The notes beneath the pieces were generated by a model that ran no database searches, was not told where the DNA came from, and saw only the letters and a list, made by a program, of their open reading frames with translations. Shown piece after piece: positions 52,897-61,294 of a DNA stretch of 64,000 bases. The stretch spans positions 1-64,000 of the forward strand of contig JAFEFL010000064.1 of NCBI GenBank assembly GCA_018240595.1, read 5' to 3'. The number at the start of each line of letters is the position of its first letter. Within the stretch, counting starts at the first letter, position 1. The translations under genes were made by a program, and so were the position numbers. Source of the DNA: Pseudomonadota bacterium. GTDB lineage: Bacteria; Pseudomonadota; Alphaproteobacteria; Rhizobiales; Xanthobacteraceae.

Positions 52897-53423
52897 GTAG
52901 TCTCCTGTTTGCCTGCGCCGGGGTTTGAATATGGCGTTCCGGCCGGACGGGCCGAATGTCTGGCACGACGTTCGGCGACTATCCGCGCAAAGACGGACAG
53001 CCGGCGCTCATGCCGTACGGTCGGAACGATGGATCGATGTTCGCGGCACGCTTGAACGTCGAAACACGAGCGGGGCTTTTGTCCTCCAACAGCGAGGGGC
53101 GTTTGATGGCGCACCCTCGGCCCGCTCGGGATGCCTCGACGACGAAAAGAAGCGGCCCGAATGGGCGCGATATAGCGAAGCCCCGGGATGGCGGCAAGTA
53201 GCGCGCGCGCCGCGTCGCGCCCCGCCGAATGCCGAGTGTGTCCTGCCCGGACGGCCAGCCCGGCGGACAGCGGGCGGGCGCGGCATTCCGCAGCTCCGCA
53301 CGCGCGTGAAACTTTTTCGTGATAAATGGCGCCCTTGGAGCAAAATATCACAAATTACGCCGGTATTCTTGCGCAAAACGAATAAGTTATTCTATCTCGG
53401 GACGAAATCACCGAGTTCGACCC
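52897..53423. promoter_or_regulatory. rpsA/cysH divergent intergenic region
   Basis: A 527-base gap. 52900-53300 is G/C-rich, with short open frames that have no family resemblance or consistent ribosome sites. 53300-53423 is A/T-rich and should hold the cysH promoter. One clear palindrome is annotated at 53380. Nothing else is identifiable. Confidence 0.4.
53380..53392. promoter_or_regulatory. GAATAA-G-TTATTC palindrome before cysH
   Basis: GAATAA (53380-53385) and TTATTC (53387-53392) are exact inverted copies around one base, 31 bases before the cysH ATG. Position and symmetry suggest an operator for a sulfur or redox regulator. The identity of the regulator is not known. Confidence 0.5.
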
Positions 53424-54221
53424 ATGTCCCTCTCCGTCCCGGCCCTCAAGGTCAGCCCGGTTCCCGACTCGGTCCGGAACGCCTTCATCGCTCGTTTGAA
53501 TGCGATCGCCGGCAGCCTCGACCTGTTCGGCCGACTGAAGGAAGCCCGCGCCGCGTTACCGGGCCGGCTCACTTTCACCACCAGCTTCGGCCTCGAGGAT
53601 CAGGCCATCGCCCACGCCATCCTCGCGCAGGGCCTCGACATCGATCTCGTCACCCTCGACACCGGCCGGCTGTTTCCGGAAACGCATGACGTCTGGGCTG
53701 CGACCGAGCAGCGTTACGGCGTCCGCATCCGCGCCGTCTCTCCGGAAGCCACGGCCGTCGCCGCGCTGCTCGCCGAACAGGGCGCCAACGGCTTTCGCCA
53801 TTCGGTCGCGGCGCGGCAGGCCTGCTGCCACGTGCGCAAGGTGCTGCCGTTGAAGATCGCGCTCGACGGCGCGCAAGGCTGGATCACTGGGCTGCGCGCC
53901 GACCAGTCGGCGCACCGCGCCGCCGTCGAGTTCGCTTCGATCGATGCCGAGCGCGGCCTCGTCAAGATCAACCCGCTCTACGACTGGACGCGCGACGACG
54001 CCGTCGCCTTCACCAACGAGCACAACGTGCCGGTCAACGAACTGCACGGCCGCGGCTTCCTCTCCATCGGCTGCGCGCCCTGCACGCGCGCCATCCAGCC
54101 CGGCGAGTCGGAACGCGCCGGCCGCTGGTGGTGGGAGGACGAAGGCAAGAATGAATGCGGCCTGCACGCCAATCCGCTGCACCTCGCCGCCCGCGCCCGC
54201 CTGAAAGAACAGACATCATGA
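53424..54221 (+). CDS. cysH: Assimilatory APS reductase CysH
   Basis: A 265-residue reductase. The PP-loop region is TTSFGLEDQAIAHAI. The 4Fe-4S cysteines are QACCHVRK and IGCAPCTRA, which mark an APS rather than PAPS reductase, and the catalytic Cys is in NECGLHANP. It reduces APS to sulfite with thioredoxin. No cysC (APS kinase) is present, which agrees with the APS route. It overlaps cysD by four bases. Confidence 0.94.
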   Translation: MSLSVPALKVSPVPDSVRNAFIARLNAIAGSLDLFGRLKEARAALPGRLTFTTSFGLEDQAIAHAILAQGLDIDLVTLDTGRLFPETHDVWAATEQRYGVRIRAVSPEATAVAALLAEQGANGFRHSVAARQACCHVRKVLPLKIALDGAQGWITGLRADQSAHRAAVEFASIDAERGLVKINPLYDWTRDDAVAFTNEHNVPVNELHGRGFLSIGCAPCTRAIQPGESERAGRWWWEDEGKNECGLHANPLHLAARARLKEQTS

Positions 54222-55147
54222 ACGACATCACCTTCACCACCGCACAGGCGCGCTCGAGCTATCTCGACCAGCTCGAGGCCGAAGCGATTCACATCATGCG
54301 CGAGACGGTCGCCGAGACCGAAAAGCCGGTGATGCTGTATTCGATCGGCAAGGACTCCTCGGTGCTGTTGCATCTGGCGCAGAAGGCGTTCTATCCCGGC
54401 AAGCTGCCGTTTCCGGTGCTGCACGTCGACACGACGTGGAAATTCCGCGAGATGATCGAATTTCGCGACGCGCGGGCGCGCGAGCTCGGCCTCGATCTCA
54501 TCGTCCATATCAACCAGGACGGCGTGAAGCGCGGCATCGGGCCGTTCACCCACGGCTCCGAGCTGCATACCGACGTCATGAAGACGCAAGGATTGCGCCA
54601 GGCGCTCGATCTCCACGGCTTCGATGCCGCGATCGGCGGCGCGCGCCGCGACGAGGATAAATCGCGCGCCAAGGAACGCATCTTCTCGTTCCGCAATGCG
54701 CATCATCGCTGGGACCCGAAGCGTCAGCGCCCCGAGCCGTGGCGGCTGTTCAACGCCGAAAAGCGCAAGGGCGAAAGCATCCGCGTCTTTCCACTATCGA
54801 ACTGGACCGAGCTCGACGTCTGGCTCTACATCCTGCGCGAAAACATCCCCGTGGTGCCGCTCTATTTCGCCAAGCCGCGGCCCGTGGTGTCGCGCGGCGG
54901 CACGCTGATCATGGTCGATGACGAGCGCCTGCCGCTCGAGCCCGGCGAAGAGCCGCAGCTGCGCAATGTGCGCTTCCGCACGCTCGGCTGCTACCCGCTC
55001 ACCGGCGCGGTCGACTCCAATGCCACCACACTCGACGACATCATCCGCGAGACGCTCGACAGCCGTTTCTCCGAACGCGCCGGCCGCGTCATCGACAAGG
55101 ACGGCGCCGCCTCGATGGAGCGCAAGAAGCAGGAAGGCTATTTCTGA
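54218..55147 (+). CDS. cysD: Sulfate adenylyltransferase subunit 2 CysD
   Basis: A 309-residue PP-loop protein: LYSIGKDSSVLLHLAQKAF, LHVDTTWKFREMIEFRD, FDAAIGGARRDEDKSRAKER and RTLGCYPLTGAVDS, all typical of CysD. It forms APS from ATP and sulfate with CysN. The start is inside the cysH stop (ATGA); its stop overlaps the cysN start by one base. Confidence 0.96.
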   Translation: MNDITFTTAQARSSYLDQLEAEAIHIMRETVAETEKPVMLYSIGKDSSVLLHLAQKAFYPGKLPFPVLHVDTTWKFREMIEFRDARARELGLDLIVHINQDGVKRGIGPFTHGSELHTDVMKTQGLRQALDLHGFDAAIGGARRDEDKSRAKERIFSFRNAHHRWDPKRQRPEPWRLFNAEKRKGESIRVFPLSNWTELDVWLYILRENIPVVPLYFAKPRPVVSRGGTLIMVDDERLPLEPGEEPQLRNVRFRTLGCYPLTGAVDSNATTLDDIIRETLDSRFSERAGRVIDKDGAASMERKKQEGYF

Positions 55148-56742
55148 TGAACATGCTTGTTAACAAGCTTGCCGATCCCATCGCGCTCGCCCGCGACGCC
55201 GTTCTCTACAGCCACGAAAACAAGAGCCTGTTGCGCTTCATCGCCTGCGGCTCGGTCGATCACGGCAAGTCGAGCCTGCTCGGCCGCCTGCTGTTCGACG
55301 CCAGGCTGGTGCCGGACGACCAGATCGAGACCTTGCGCAAGGACACCGGGCAGCTCACGGGCCCGGATGACGAGCTCGACTTCTCGCTGCTGTTCGACGG
55401 GCTCGCCGCCGAGCGCGAGCAGAAGATCACCATCGACCTCGCTTATCGCTTCTTCGCCACGGCGAAGCGCAAGTTCATCGTCGCCGACGCGCCGGGTCAC
55501 GAGCAGTACACCCGAAACATGGCGACTGGCGCCTCGACCGCCGAACTGGCGCTGATCCTGGTCAATGCGCAATCCGGTCTGACGCAGCAGACGCGGCGTC
55601 ACGCGCTGATCGCCGCGACGCTCGGCGTGCGCCATCTCGTCATCGCCATCAACAAGATGGACATCGTCGGTTACGCGCAGGATGTGTTCGACACCATCGA
55701 GCGCGACTTCCGCAGCTTTGCAGGCCGGCTCGGCGATGTCGAACTGACCTTCATCCCGGTGTCGGCGAAGAAGGGCGATAATGTCGTCCACCGTTCGCAA
55801 GCCATGGCCTGGTATCGCGGCCCGACGCTGTTGGAGAAACTCGAGACCGTCGATGCGACGCCGCGCGCCGCTAGGTCAGCGTTCCGCATGGCGGTGCAGT
55901 GGGTGAGCCGGCCAACCGCGGATTTCCGCGGCTATTGCGGCCTGATCGCCGGCGGCTCCGTTGTGCCGGGGCAGGAGATCGTGGTGCAGCCTTCGGGCCA
56001 GCGCACCCGCATCAAGGAGATCATCACCGCGAGCGGCGAACTGGCGCGCGCCGGCATCGGCCCGTCGGTGACGCTGACGCTGACCGACGATGTCGATGTG
56101 TCGCGCGGCGACATACTCGCCGACGCTGCGGCGCCGGCGACCGTCGCCGACCGCTTCAACGCTCGTATCTTCTGGATGGGTCAGGGCGCGCTGGCGCCCG
56201 GCGGCCGCTTTCACATCAAGCTCGCCACCGCCAAGGCCGCGGCGCGCATCGCCGGCCCGATACAGCTGATCGATCTGGCGGATGACGCTGCGGTGAAGCC
56301 CGCCGACAGCCTGCTCGGCAATGAATTCGGTCATTGCACGCTGGAACTCGACCGTGCACTCGCGGCCGACGCCTATGACGACAATCGCGAGACCGGCAGC
56401 TTCATCCTGATCGACGCCGAGAGCCACGACACCGTGGCGATGGGCCTGATCGAACGCGCAGACGCGCAGGCGCAAACGGTGCCGGTTCGCACCAGCCTGA
56501 TCGGTCACGCCGTGCTGCGCATCGCCCGGCTGTTCGGCGCGCGGGAATCGCACAGCCGCTCGATCGCCAAGGCGCTGAGCTGGCGCTTCACCGGCAGCTT
56601 CGACACTTTCGTCATCGGCTGGCTCATCACCGGCAATTCCAAGATTGCCGGCTCGATCGCGCTGACCGAGATCGTCACCAAGATCGCGCTCTATTATGGC
56701 CACGAGCGCGTCTGGGCGCTGGTGCCGTGGGGACGGCGCTAA
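55147..56742 (+). CDS. cysN: Sulfate adenylyltransferase subunit 1 CysN fused to DUF2061
   Basis: A 531-residue protein. The GTPase core has the P-loop GSVDHGKSSLLGRLLFDAR, the switch region DAPGHEQYTRNMATGAS and AINKMDIVGY. EF-Tu-like beta domains follow. The last ~58 residues (474-531) are a DUF2061 domain: ALSWRFTGSFDTFVIGWLIT, KIAGSIALTEIVTKIALYY and HERVWALVP, predicted to span the membrane twice. CysN of E. coli is 475 residues and lacks this. There is no APS kinase domain. The fusion may tether sulfate activation to the membrane. It is convergent with cmk by four bases. Confidence 0.93.
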   Translation: MNMLVNKLADPIALARDAVLYSHENKSLLRFIACGSVDHGKSSLLGRLLFDARLVPDDQIETLRKDTGQLTGPDDELDFSLLFDGLAAEREQKITIDLAYRFFATAKRKFIVADAPGHEQYTRNMATGASTAELALILVNAQSGLTQQTRRHALIAATLGVRHLVIAINKMDIVGYAQDVFDTIERDFRSFAGRLGDVELTFIPVSAKKGDNVVHRSQAMAWYRGPTLLEKLETVDATPRAARSAFRMAVQWVSRPTADFRGYCGLIAGGSVVPGQEIVVQPSGQRTRIKEIITASGELARAGIGPSVTLTLTDDVDVSRGDILADAAAPATVADRFNARIFWMGQGALAPGGRFHIKLATAKAAARIAGPIQLIDLADDAAVKPADSLLGNEFGHCTLELDRALAADAYDDNRETGSFILIDAESHDTVAMGLIERADAQAQTVPVRTSLIGHAVLRIARLFGARESHSRSIAKALSWRFTGSFDTFVIGWLITGNSKIAGSIALTEIVTKIALYYGHERVWALVPWGRR

Positions 56743-57365
56743 CGCGCATTCCTCGCTTCCACGATCGCAATCGCCGCTTTCACCGCTTCGTCGACGCCCA
56801 TCGTCGTGGTGTCGAGCAGCACCGCGTCCGCGGCCTGCTTCAGCGGCGCGGCGGAGCGTGAACTGTCGCGCTCGTCGCGCTTGCGGATGTCGGCAAGCAC
56901 GGTGGCGTCGTCGACCGTCTTGCCGGCGGCGCGATATTCGGCGGCGCGGCGCGCCGCGCGCGTTTCCGGCGTCGCTGTGACGAAGATCTTCACGTCGGCA
57001 TCGGGACAGATCACGGTGCCGATGTCGCGGCCGTCGAGTACGGCGCCGGGCGGCGCCACCGCGAAACTGCGCTGGAAATCGACCAGCGCCGCGCGCACCT
57101 CCGGAATCGCGGACACGTAGGACGCCGCTTCGCCGACCTCCGCGCTCTTCAGAGCCGCCTCGTCGAAGCGCGACAGATCGAGCGCCAGCGCCGCGGCAAT
57201 CGCCGCGATTCTGTCGTCCGGTTTCTTGCCGGCATCGAGTACGGTCTTGCCGACCGCGCGATACAGCAAGCCGGTGTCGAGATGGCGCAGCCGGTAGTGC
57301 GCGGCGAGACGCTTGCCGATCGTACCCTTGCCGGACGCGGCCGGCCCGTCGATGGCGATGATCAC
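56739..57365 (-). CDS. cmk: (d)CMP kinase
   Basis: A 208-residue nucleoside monophosphate kinase with the P-loop IAIDGPAASGKGTIGKRLA, LRHLDTGLLYRAVG, and the CMP-binding VLDGRDIGTVICPDADVKIF. RKRDERDSSR supplies the conserved Arg residues. It overlaps aroA by four bases and converges on cysN. Confidence 0.95.
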   Translation of the reverse strand: MIIAIDGPAASGKGTIGKRLAAHYRLRHLDTGLLYRAVGKTVLDAGKKPDDRIAAIAAALALDLSRFDEAALKSAEVGEAASYVSAIPEVRAALVDFQRSFAVAPPGAVLDGRDIGTVICPDADVKIFVTATPETRAARRAAEYRAAGKTVDDATVLADIRKRDERDSSRSAAPLKQAADAVLLDTTTMGVDEAVKAAIAIVEARNAR

Positions 57366-58714
57366 GGCTGATCCGCGGCCAAGTTCGCACCCAACCCCTT
57401 CATCAGATCGACGAAGCCCGGGAAGCTGGTGGCGATGAAGGCACCGTCGTCGATGCGCACCGGCTGCTGCGAGGCCAAGCCCATCATCAGCGCCGACATG
57501 GCAATGCGATGATCCATGTGGGTCGCGACCTCACCGCCGCCCGGCACGCCATTCGCGCCCATGCCGTGCACGGTCATGTCGTCGCCTTCGACATCGACGA
57601 TGACGCCGTTGACGCGCAGCATCGCTGCGGTCGCTTCGAGACGGTCGCTTTCCTTGACGCGCAGCTCTTTCAGCCCGCGCATGTGCGTCTTGCCCTCGGC
57701 GAAGGCTGCGGCCACCGCGAGGATGAGATACTCGTCGATCATCGACGGCGCACGCTCGGCCGGCACCTCTACACCTTTCAGAGCGGAGAACGTCACGCGC
57801 AGGTCGGCGACATTCTCGCCGCCGTCGTCGCGCTTGTTCTCCTCGGCGATCTTGGCGCCCATTTCGCGCAGCGTGGTAAACAAACCGGTACGCAGCGGAT
57901 TGAGCATCACGCCGTCGAGAATGACCTCGGAGCCGGGCACGATCAACGCGCCGACCATCGGAAACGCCGCCGAGGACGGATCAGCCGGCACCGCGACATG
58001 ACACGGCTCGAGCTCGGGCTGTCCCTGCAGCACGATGCGGCGACCATGATCGCCATGCGGCTTGGTCACGATCCTGGCGCCGAAGTGCTTGAGCATCTTT
58101 TCGGTATGATCGCGCGAAGCCTCGATCTCGATAACGATGGTCTCGCCCGGCGCGGCAAGCCCGGCGAGCAGCACCGCCGACTTGATCTGCGCCGAGGCGA
58201 CCGGCGTCTCGTATTCGATCGGCAGCGGGTCGGTGGCGCCCTTCAGCGTCAGCGGCAGGCGGCCGCCTTCGGCCTGGTCGATGACGCGGGCGCCCATCTT
58301 GGCGAGCGGATCGAGGATCCGCCGCATCGGCCGGCTTCGTAGCGAGGCGTCGCCGTCGAAGGTCGCGGTGATCGGGCAGCCCGCGACGGCGCCCATGACC
58401 AGCCTGCAGCCGGTGCCGGAATTGCCGAAATCGAGCGGCGCGGCCGGTTCGGCGAAGCCGCCGACGCCGACGCCATGGACCCGCCAGTTGCCGCCGCCCA
58501 GGTTCTCGACCTTGGCGCCCAGCGCCCGCATGGCCCCGGCGGTGTTGAGGACGTCCTCGCCCTCCAGCAGGCCGGAAATCGTGGTTTCGCCGACCGTCAG
58601 GGCGCCCAGAATGAGCGCCCGGTGCGAAATCGACTTGTCCCCGGGGACCCGGATGCGCCCGGTCAGGGCCCCGCCGGCACGGGCGAAAAGGGGGGTACGG
58701 GGGACGTCGCTCAC
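57362..58714 (-). CDS. aroA: 3-phosphoshikimate 1-carboxyvinyltransferase (EPSP synthase)
   Basis: A 450-residue EPSP synthase. VPGDKSISHRALILGAL, FGNSGTGCRLVMGA, DGDASLRSRPMRRIL, RVKESDRLEATAAML and DHRIAMSALMMGLAS are the substrate motifs. The Gly-Ala pattern is that of the class II enzymes. It starts with GTG at 58714 after AAAGGA. It feeds chorismate to tryptophan and other aromatics and is coupled to cmk. Confidence 0.95.
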   Translation of the reverse strand: MSDVPRTPLFARAGGALTGRIRVPGDKSISHRALILGALTVGETTISGLLEGEDVLNTAGAMRALGAKVENLGGGNWRVHGVGVGGFAEPAAPLDFGNSGTGCRLVMGAVAGCPITATFDGDASLRSRPMRRILDPLAKMGARVIDQAEGGRLPLTLKGATDPLPIEYETPVASAQIKSAVLLAGLAAPGETIVIEIEASRDHTEKMLKHFGARIVTKPHGDHGRRIVLQGQPELEPCHVAVPADPSSAAFPMVGALIVPGSEVILDGVMLNPLRTGLFTTLREMGAKIAEENKRDDGGENVADLRVTFSALKGVEVPAERAPSMIDEYLILAVAAAFAEGKTHMRGLKELRVKESDRLEATAAMLRVNGVIVDVEGDDMTVHGMGANGVPGGGEVATHMDHRIAMSALMMGLASQQPVRIDDGAFIATSFPGFVDLMKGLGANLAADQP

Positions 58715-58904
58715 GCTGTCGGTATCCTTTGAAGGTCTGCGGGTTGTGGCGGGCGGCGCCCTCCTACCACGCGGCCGAGCGGGGCGTCATCCCGGCGGAC
58801 CCGCCCAATTCCCGCCTGTTTCCCGCTATTGACAGGCGCGGCACAACTAGCCAAGTGAAGCGCCAATCCTATTCGACGGCATTTCTTTTCAGGACACACA
58901 GATC

Positions 58905-59312
58905 GTGGCTAAACCCGAACTCGGCACCAAGCGCATCTGCCCGGATACCGGCCGCAAATTCTACGACATGGGCAAGTCGCCGGTGATTTCGCCCTATACG
59001 GGCAAGGTCGTTCCCATCGTCGCGCCGCCGCAGTCGCGCAGCCGGCCGGAAGCGGCCCGCGCCGCCCCGGTCGCCGAAGCGGAATCGATTGTTCCGGAGA
59101 CCGCAGACGCCGAATTCGTCTCGCTCGAGGACGCCGATAACGAGCAGCAGGGCAAGACCAAGAAGAAGGGCGAGATCGTCGCCGAAGAGGAAGAGATCGA
59201 AGGCGACGACGAGAGCCTTGACGATGACGCCTTCATCCAGGAAGAGGAAGAAGGCGATGACGACGTCACCGACATCATCGGCGACGGCATCGAAAAGGAA
59301 GAGGAACAGTAA
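58905..59312 (+). CDS. TIGR02300 family protein
   Basis: A 135-residue protein with the conserved N-terminus LGTKRICPDTGRKFYDMGKS and SPYTGKVVPI, followed by a long acidic tail (EEEEIEGDDESLDDD and EEEEGDDDVTDIIGD). The family is restricted to alphaproteobacteria and its function is unknown. It starts with GTG at 58905 after AGGA. It is followed closely by tRNA-Ala. Confidence 0.9.
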   Translation: MAKPELGTKRICPDTGRKFYDMGKSPVISPYTGKVVPIVAPPQSRSRPEAARAAPVAEAESIVPETADAEFVSLEDADNEQQGKTKKKGEIVAEEEEIEGDDESLDDDAFIQEEEEGDDDVTDIIGDGIEKEEEQ

Positions 59313-59390
59313 GCCGGCGAAATCGGCTTATTCGACTATCGGAACCTTTGCTTTTTCCCGCGTTTCCGACTAGTCATCTCCACCCGTTAC

Positions 59391-59466
59391 GGGGCCATAG
59401 CTCAGCTGGGAGAGCGCCTGCATGGCATGCAGGAGGTCGGCGGTTCGATCCCGCCTGGCTCCACCA
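59391..59466 (+). tRNA. tRNA-Ala (anticodon GGC)
   Basis: 76 bases including CCA. The acceptor stem GGGGCCA pairs with TGGCTCC (one G-T pair). The D-arm contains AGCTCAGCTGGGAGAGC, the anticodon stem-loop is CCTGC ATGGCAT GCAGG, giving GGC, and the T-arm is CGGGTTCGATCCCG-like (GGCGGTTCGATCCCGCC). Confidence 0.97.
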
Positions 59467-59653
59467 TTTCCCCCCAATGTCATTCCGGCCGGCCCGGCGT
59501 CCCGACAGACGCGACGGCGTCTTGGCCTAAATCACGAGACGGCACCCCCGAGGTACCACCGTGACGGCTCCGCAAGCTTGGGCTAGCATTTCCCTTCCAG
59601 TAGACCGGGAGTGAACGCAGAGGGGCGTTCTCCGGCTCTCATGTGAGGGGCCT

Positions 59654-61246
59654 ATGTCATACAATCGTACGCTGCCTGCGCTTGCCATCGTGGCCGCGCT
59701 GTTTGCCACGCCGGTGTCGGCGAAGACGCTCGTCTTCTGTTCGGAAGGCAGCCCGGAGAACTTCTATCCCGGCATCAACACGACCGGCACATCGTTCGAC
59801 GCCAACAGCCAGATCTACAGCCGCATCGTCGACTTCGAACGCGGCACCACCAACGTCGTCCCCGGCCTCGCCGAGAAATGGGACATTTCCGCCGACGGCA
59901 CCGTTTACACCTTCCACCTGCGCAAGGGCGTGAAGTGGCACTCCAACGCCAACTTCAAGCCGACGCGCGACCTCAACGCCGACGACATCCTGTTCATGTT
60001 CGAGCGGCAGTGGAAGGAGTCGAACCCGTACTTCAAGGTGACGAGCTCGAACCATTCCTACTTCAACGACATGGGCATGCCGAAGCTGCTCAAGTCCGTG
60101 GAGAAGGTCGACGACTACACCGTCAAGGTGACGCTGAACGCGCCGGAAGCGCCGTTCCTGTCCGACCTCGCCATGGAATATGCCGGCGTGCAGTCCAAGG
60201 AATATGCCGATGCGATGATGAAGGCCGGCACGCCGGAGAAGGTCGACCAGGAGCCGATCGGCTCCGGCCCGTTCTATCTCGTACAGTACCAGAAGGACGC
60301 CATCATCCGTTACAAGGCGTTCCCGCAGTTCTGGGGCGGCAAGGCGGCGATCGACGACCTGATCTTCTCGATCACGCCGGACGCGTCGGTGCGCTGGGCC
60401 AAGCTGCAGAAGGGCGAATGCCATGTCATGCCCTATCCGAACCCGGCCGATCTCGACGCCATGCGCAAGGATCCGAACGTCACCGTGCTCGAGCAGCCCG
60501 GCCTGAACATCGGCTACCTCGCCTACAACACCACCAAGAAGCCGTTCGACGACGTGCGCGTGCGCAAGGCCGTCAACATGGCGATGAACAAGAAGGCGAT
60601 CGTCGACGCGGTGTTCCTGTCGAGCGGCGTGCCGGCGATCAATCCGATCCCGCCGACCATGTGGTCCTACAACAAGTCGATCAAGGACGATCCGTATGAT
60701 CCGGCCGCGGCGAAGAAGCTGCTCGCCGAAGCGGGTTATCCGAACGGCTTCGAGACCGACCTCTGGGCCATGCCGGTGCAGCGCCCGTACAACCCGAACG
60801 CCAAGCGCATCGCCGAACTGATGCAGGCCGATCTCGCCAAGGTCGGCATCCAGGCCAAGATCGTGTCCTACGAGTGGGGCGAATATCGCAAGCGCGCCCA
60901 GGCCGGCGAGCACCAGATGGCGCAACTCGGCTGGACCGGCGACAACGGCGATCCGGACAACTTCCTCAACACCCTGCTCGGCTGCGCCTCGGCGAAGTCG
61001 AACGGCTCCAACATCGCCAAGTTCTGCTACCAGCCGTTCGAGGACCTGGTGCAGAAGGCGAAGACCACCAGCGACCAGGCGGAGCGCACCAAGCTCTACG
61101 AGCAGGCGCAGGTGATCTTCAAGGAACAGGCGCCGTGGTTCACCATCGCGCACTCGGTACAGCTCAAGCCGGTGCGCAAGGAAGTCGTCGGCTTCAAGCT
61201 GTCGCCGTTCGGCCGCCATACCTTCTACGGCGTCGACATCAAGTAA
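59654..61246 (+). CDS. Dipeptide/peptide ABC transporter substrate-binding protein
   Basis: A 530-residue periplasmic protein of the DppA/OppA family. The signal peptide is residues 1-23 (VAALFATPVSAKT). The family signature is VPGLAEKWDISADGTVYTFHLRKGVKW. GSGPFYLVQYQKDA and FDDVRVRKAVNMAMNKKAIV follow, and QLGWTGDNGDPDNFLNTLLG is the DppA-like ligand region. It delivers dipeptides or heme-like ligands to the DppBC permease. The ribosome site is GTGAGGGG. Confidence 0.93.
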   Translation: MSYNRTLPALAIVAALFATPVSAKTLVFCSEGSPENFYPGINTTGTSFDANSQIYSRIVDFERGTTNVVPGLAEKWDISADGTVYTFHLRKGVKWHSNANFKPTRDLNADDILFMFERQWKESNPYFKVTSSNHSYFNDMGMPKLLKSVEKVDDYTVKVTLNAPEAPFLSDLAMEYAGVQSKEYADAMMKAGTPEKVDQEPIGSGPFYLVQYQKDAIIRYKAFPQFWGGKAAIDDLIFSITPDASVRWAKLQKGECHVMPYPNPADLDAMRKDPNVTVLEQPGLNIGYLAYNTTKKPFDDVRVRKAVNMAMNKKAIVDAVFLSSGVPAINPIPPTMWSYNKSIKDDPYDPAAAKKLLAEAGYPNGFETDLWAMPVQRPYNPNAKRIAELMQADLAKVGIQAKIVSYEWGEYRKRAQAGEHQMAQLGWTGDNGDPDNFLNTLLGCASAKSNGSNIAKFCYQPFEDLVQKAKTTSDQAERTKLYEQAQVIFKEQAPWFTIAHSVQLKPVRKEVVGFKLSPFGRHTFYGVDIK

Positions 61247-61253
61247 ACGGACA

Positions 61254-61284
61254 ACGGGGCAGACCTTTTCCGGGTCTGCCCCGT
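61254..61284 (+). terminator. Hairpin between dppA- and dppB-type genes (attenuator)
   Basis: ACGGGGCAGACC (61254-61265) and GGTCTGCCCCGT (61273-61284) form a perfect 12-bp stem with a 7-base loop, followed by only TTCC. The weak T-run suggests partial termination or RNA protection, leaving more binding-protein message than permease message. Confidence 0.7.
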
Positions 61285-61294
61285 TTCCATTTCC

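Noticed and set aside
50209..53055. 948-codon open frame on the plus strand opposite rpsA and sppA
   Set aside because: It is antisense to two genes with full family motifs. Its His/Arg/Asp-rich composition is typical of a mirror frame in GC-rich DNA.
52956..53201. 81-codon ORF between rpsA and cysH
   Set aside because: No ribosome site, no family resemblance and low-complexity composition.
59391..59466. tRNA-Ala as an attachment site for an integrated element
   Set aside because: I saw no direct repeat of its 3' end in the window and no integrase. The flanking genes look chromosomal.
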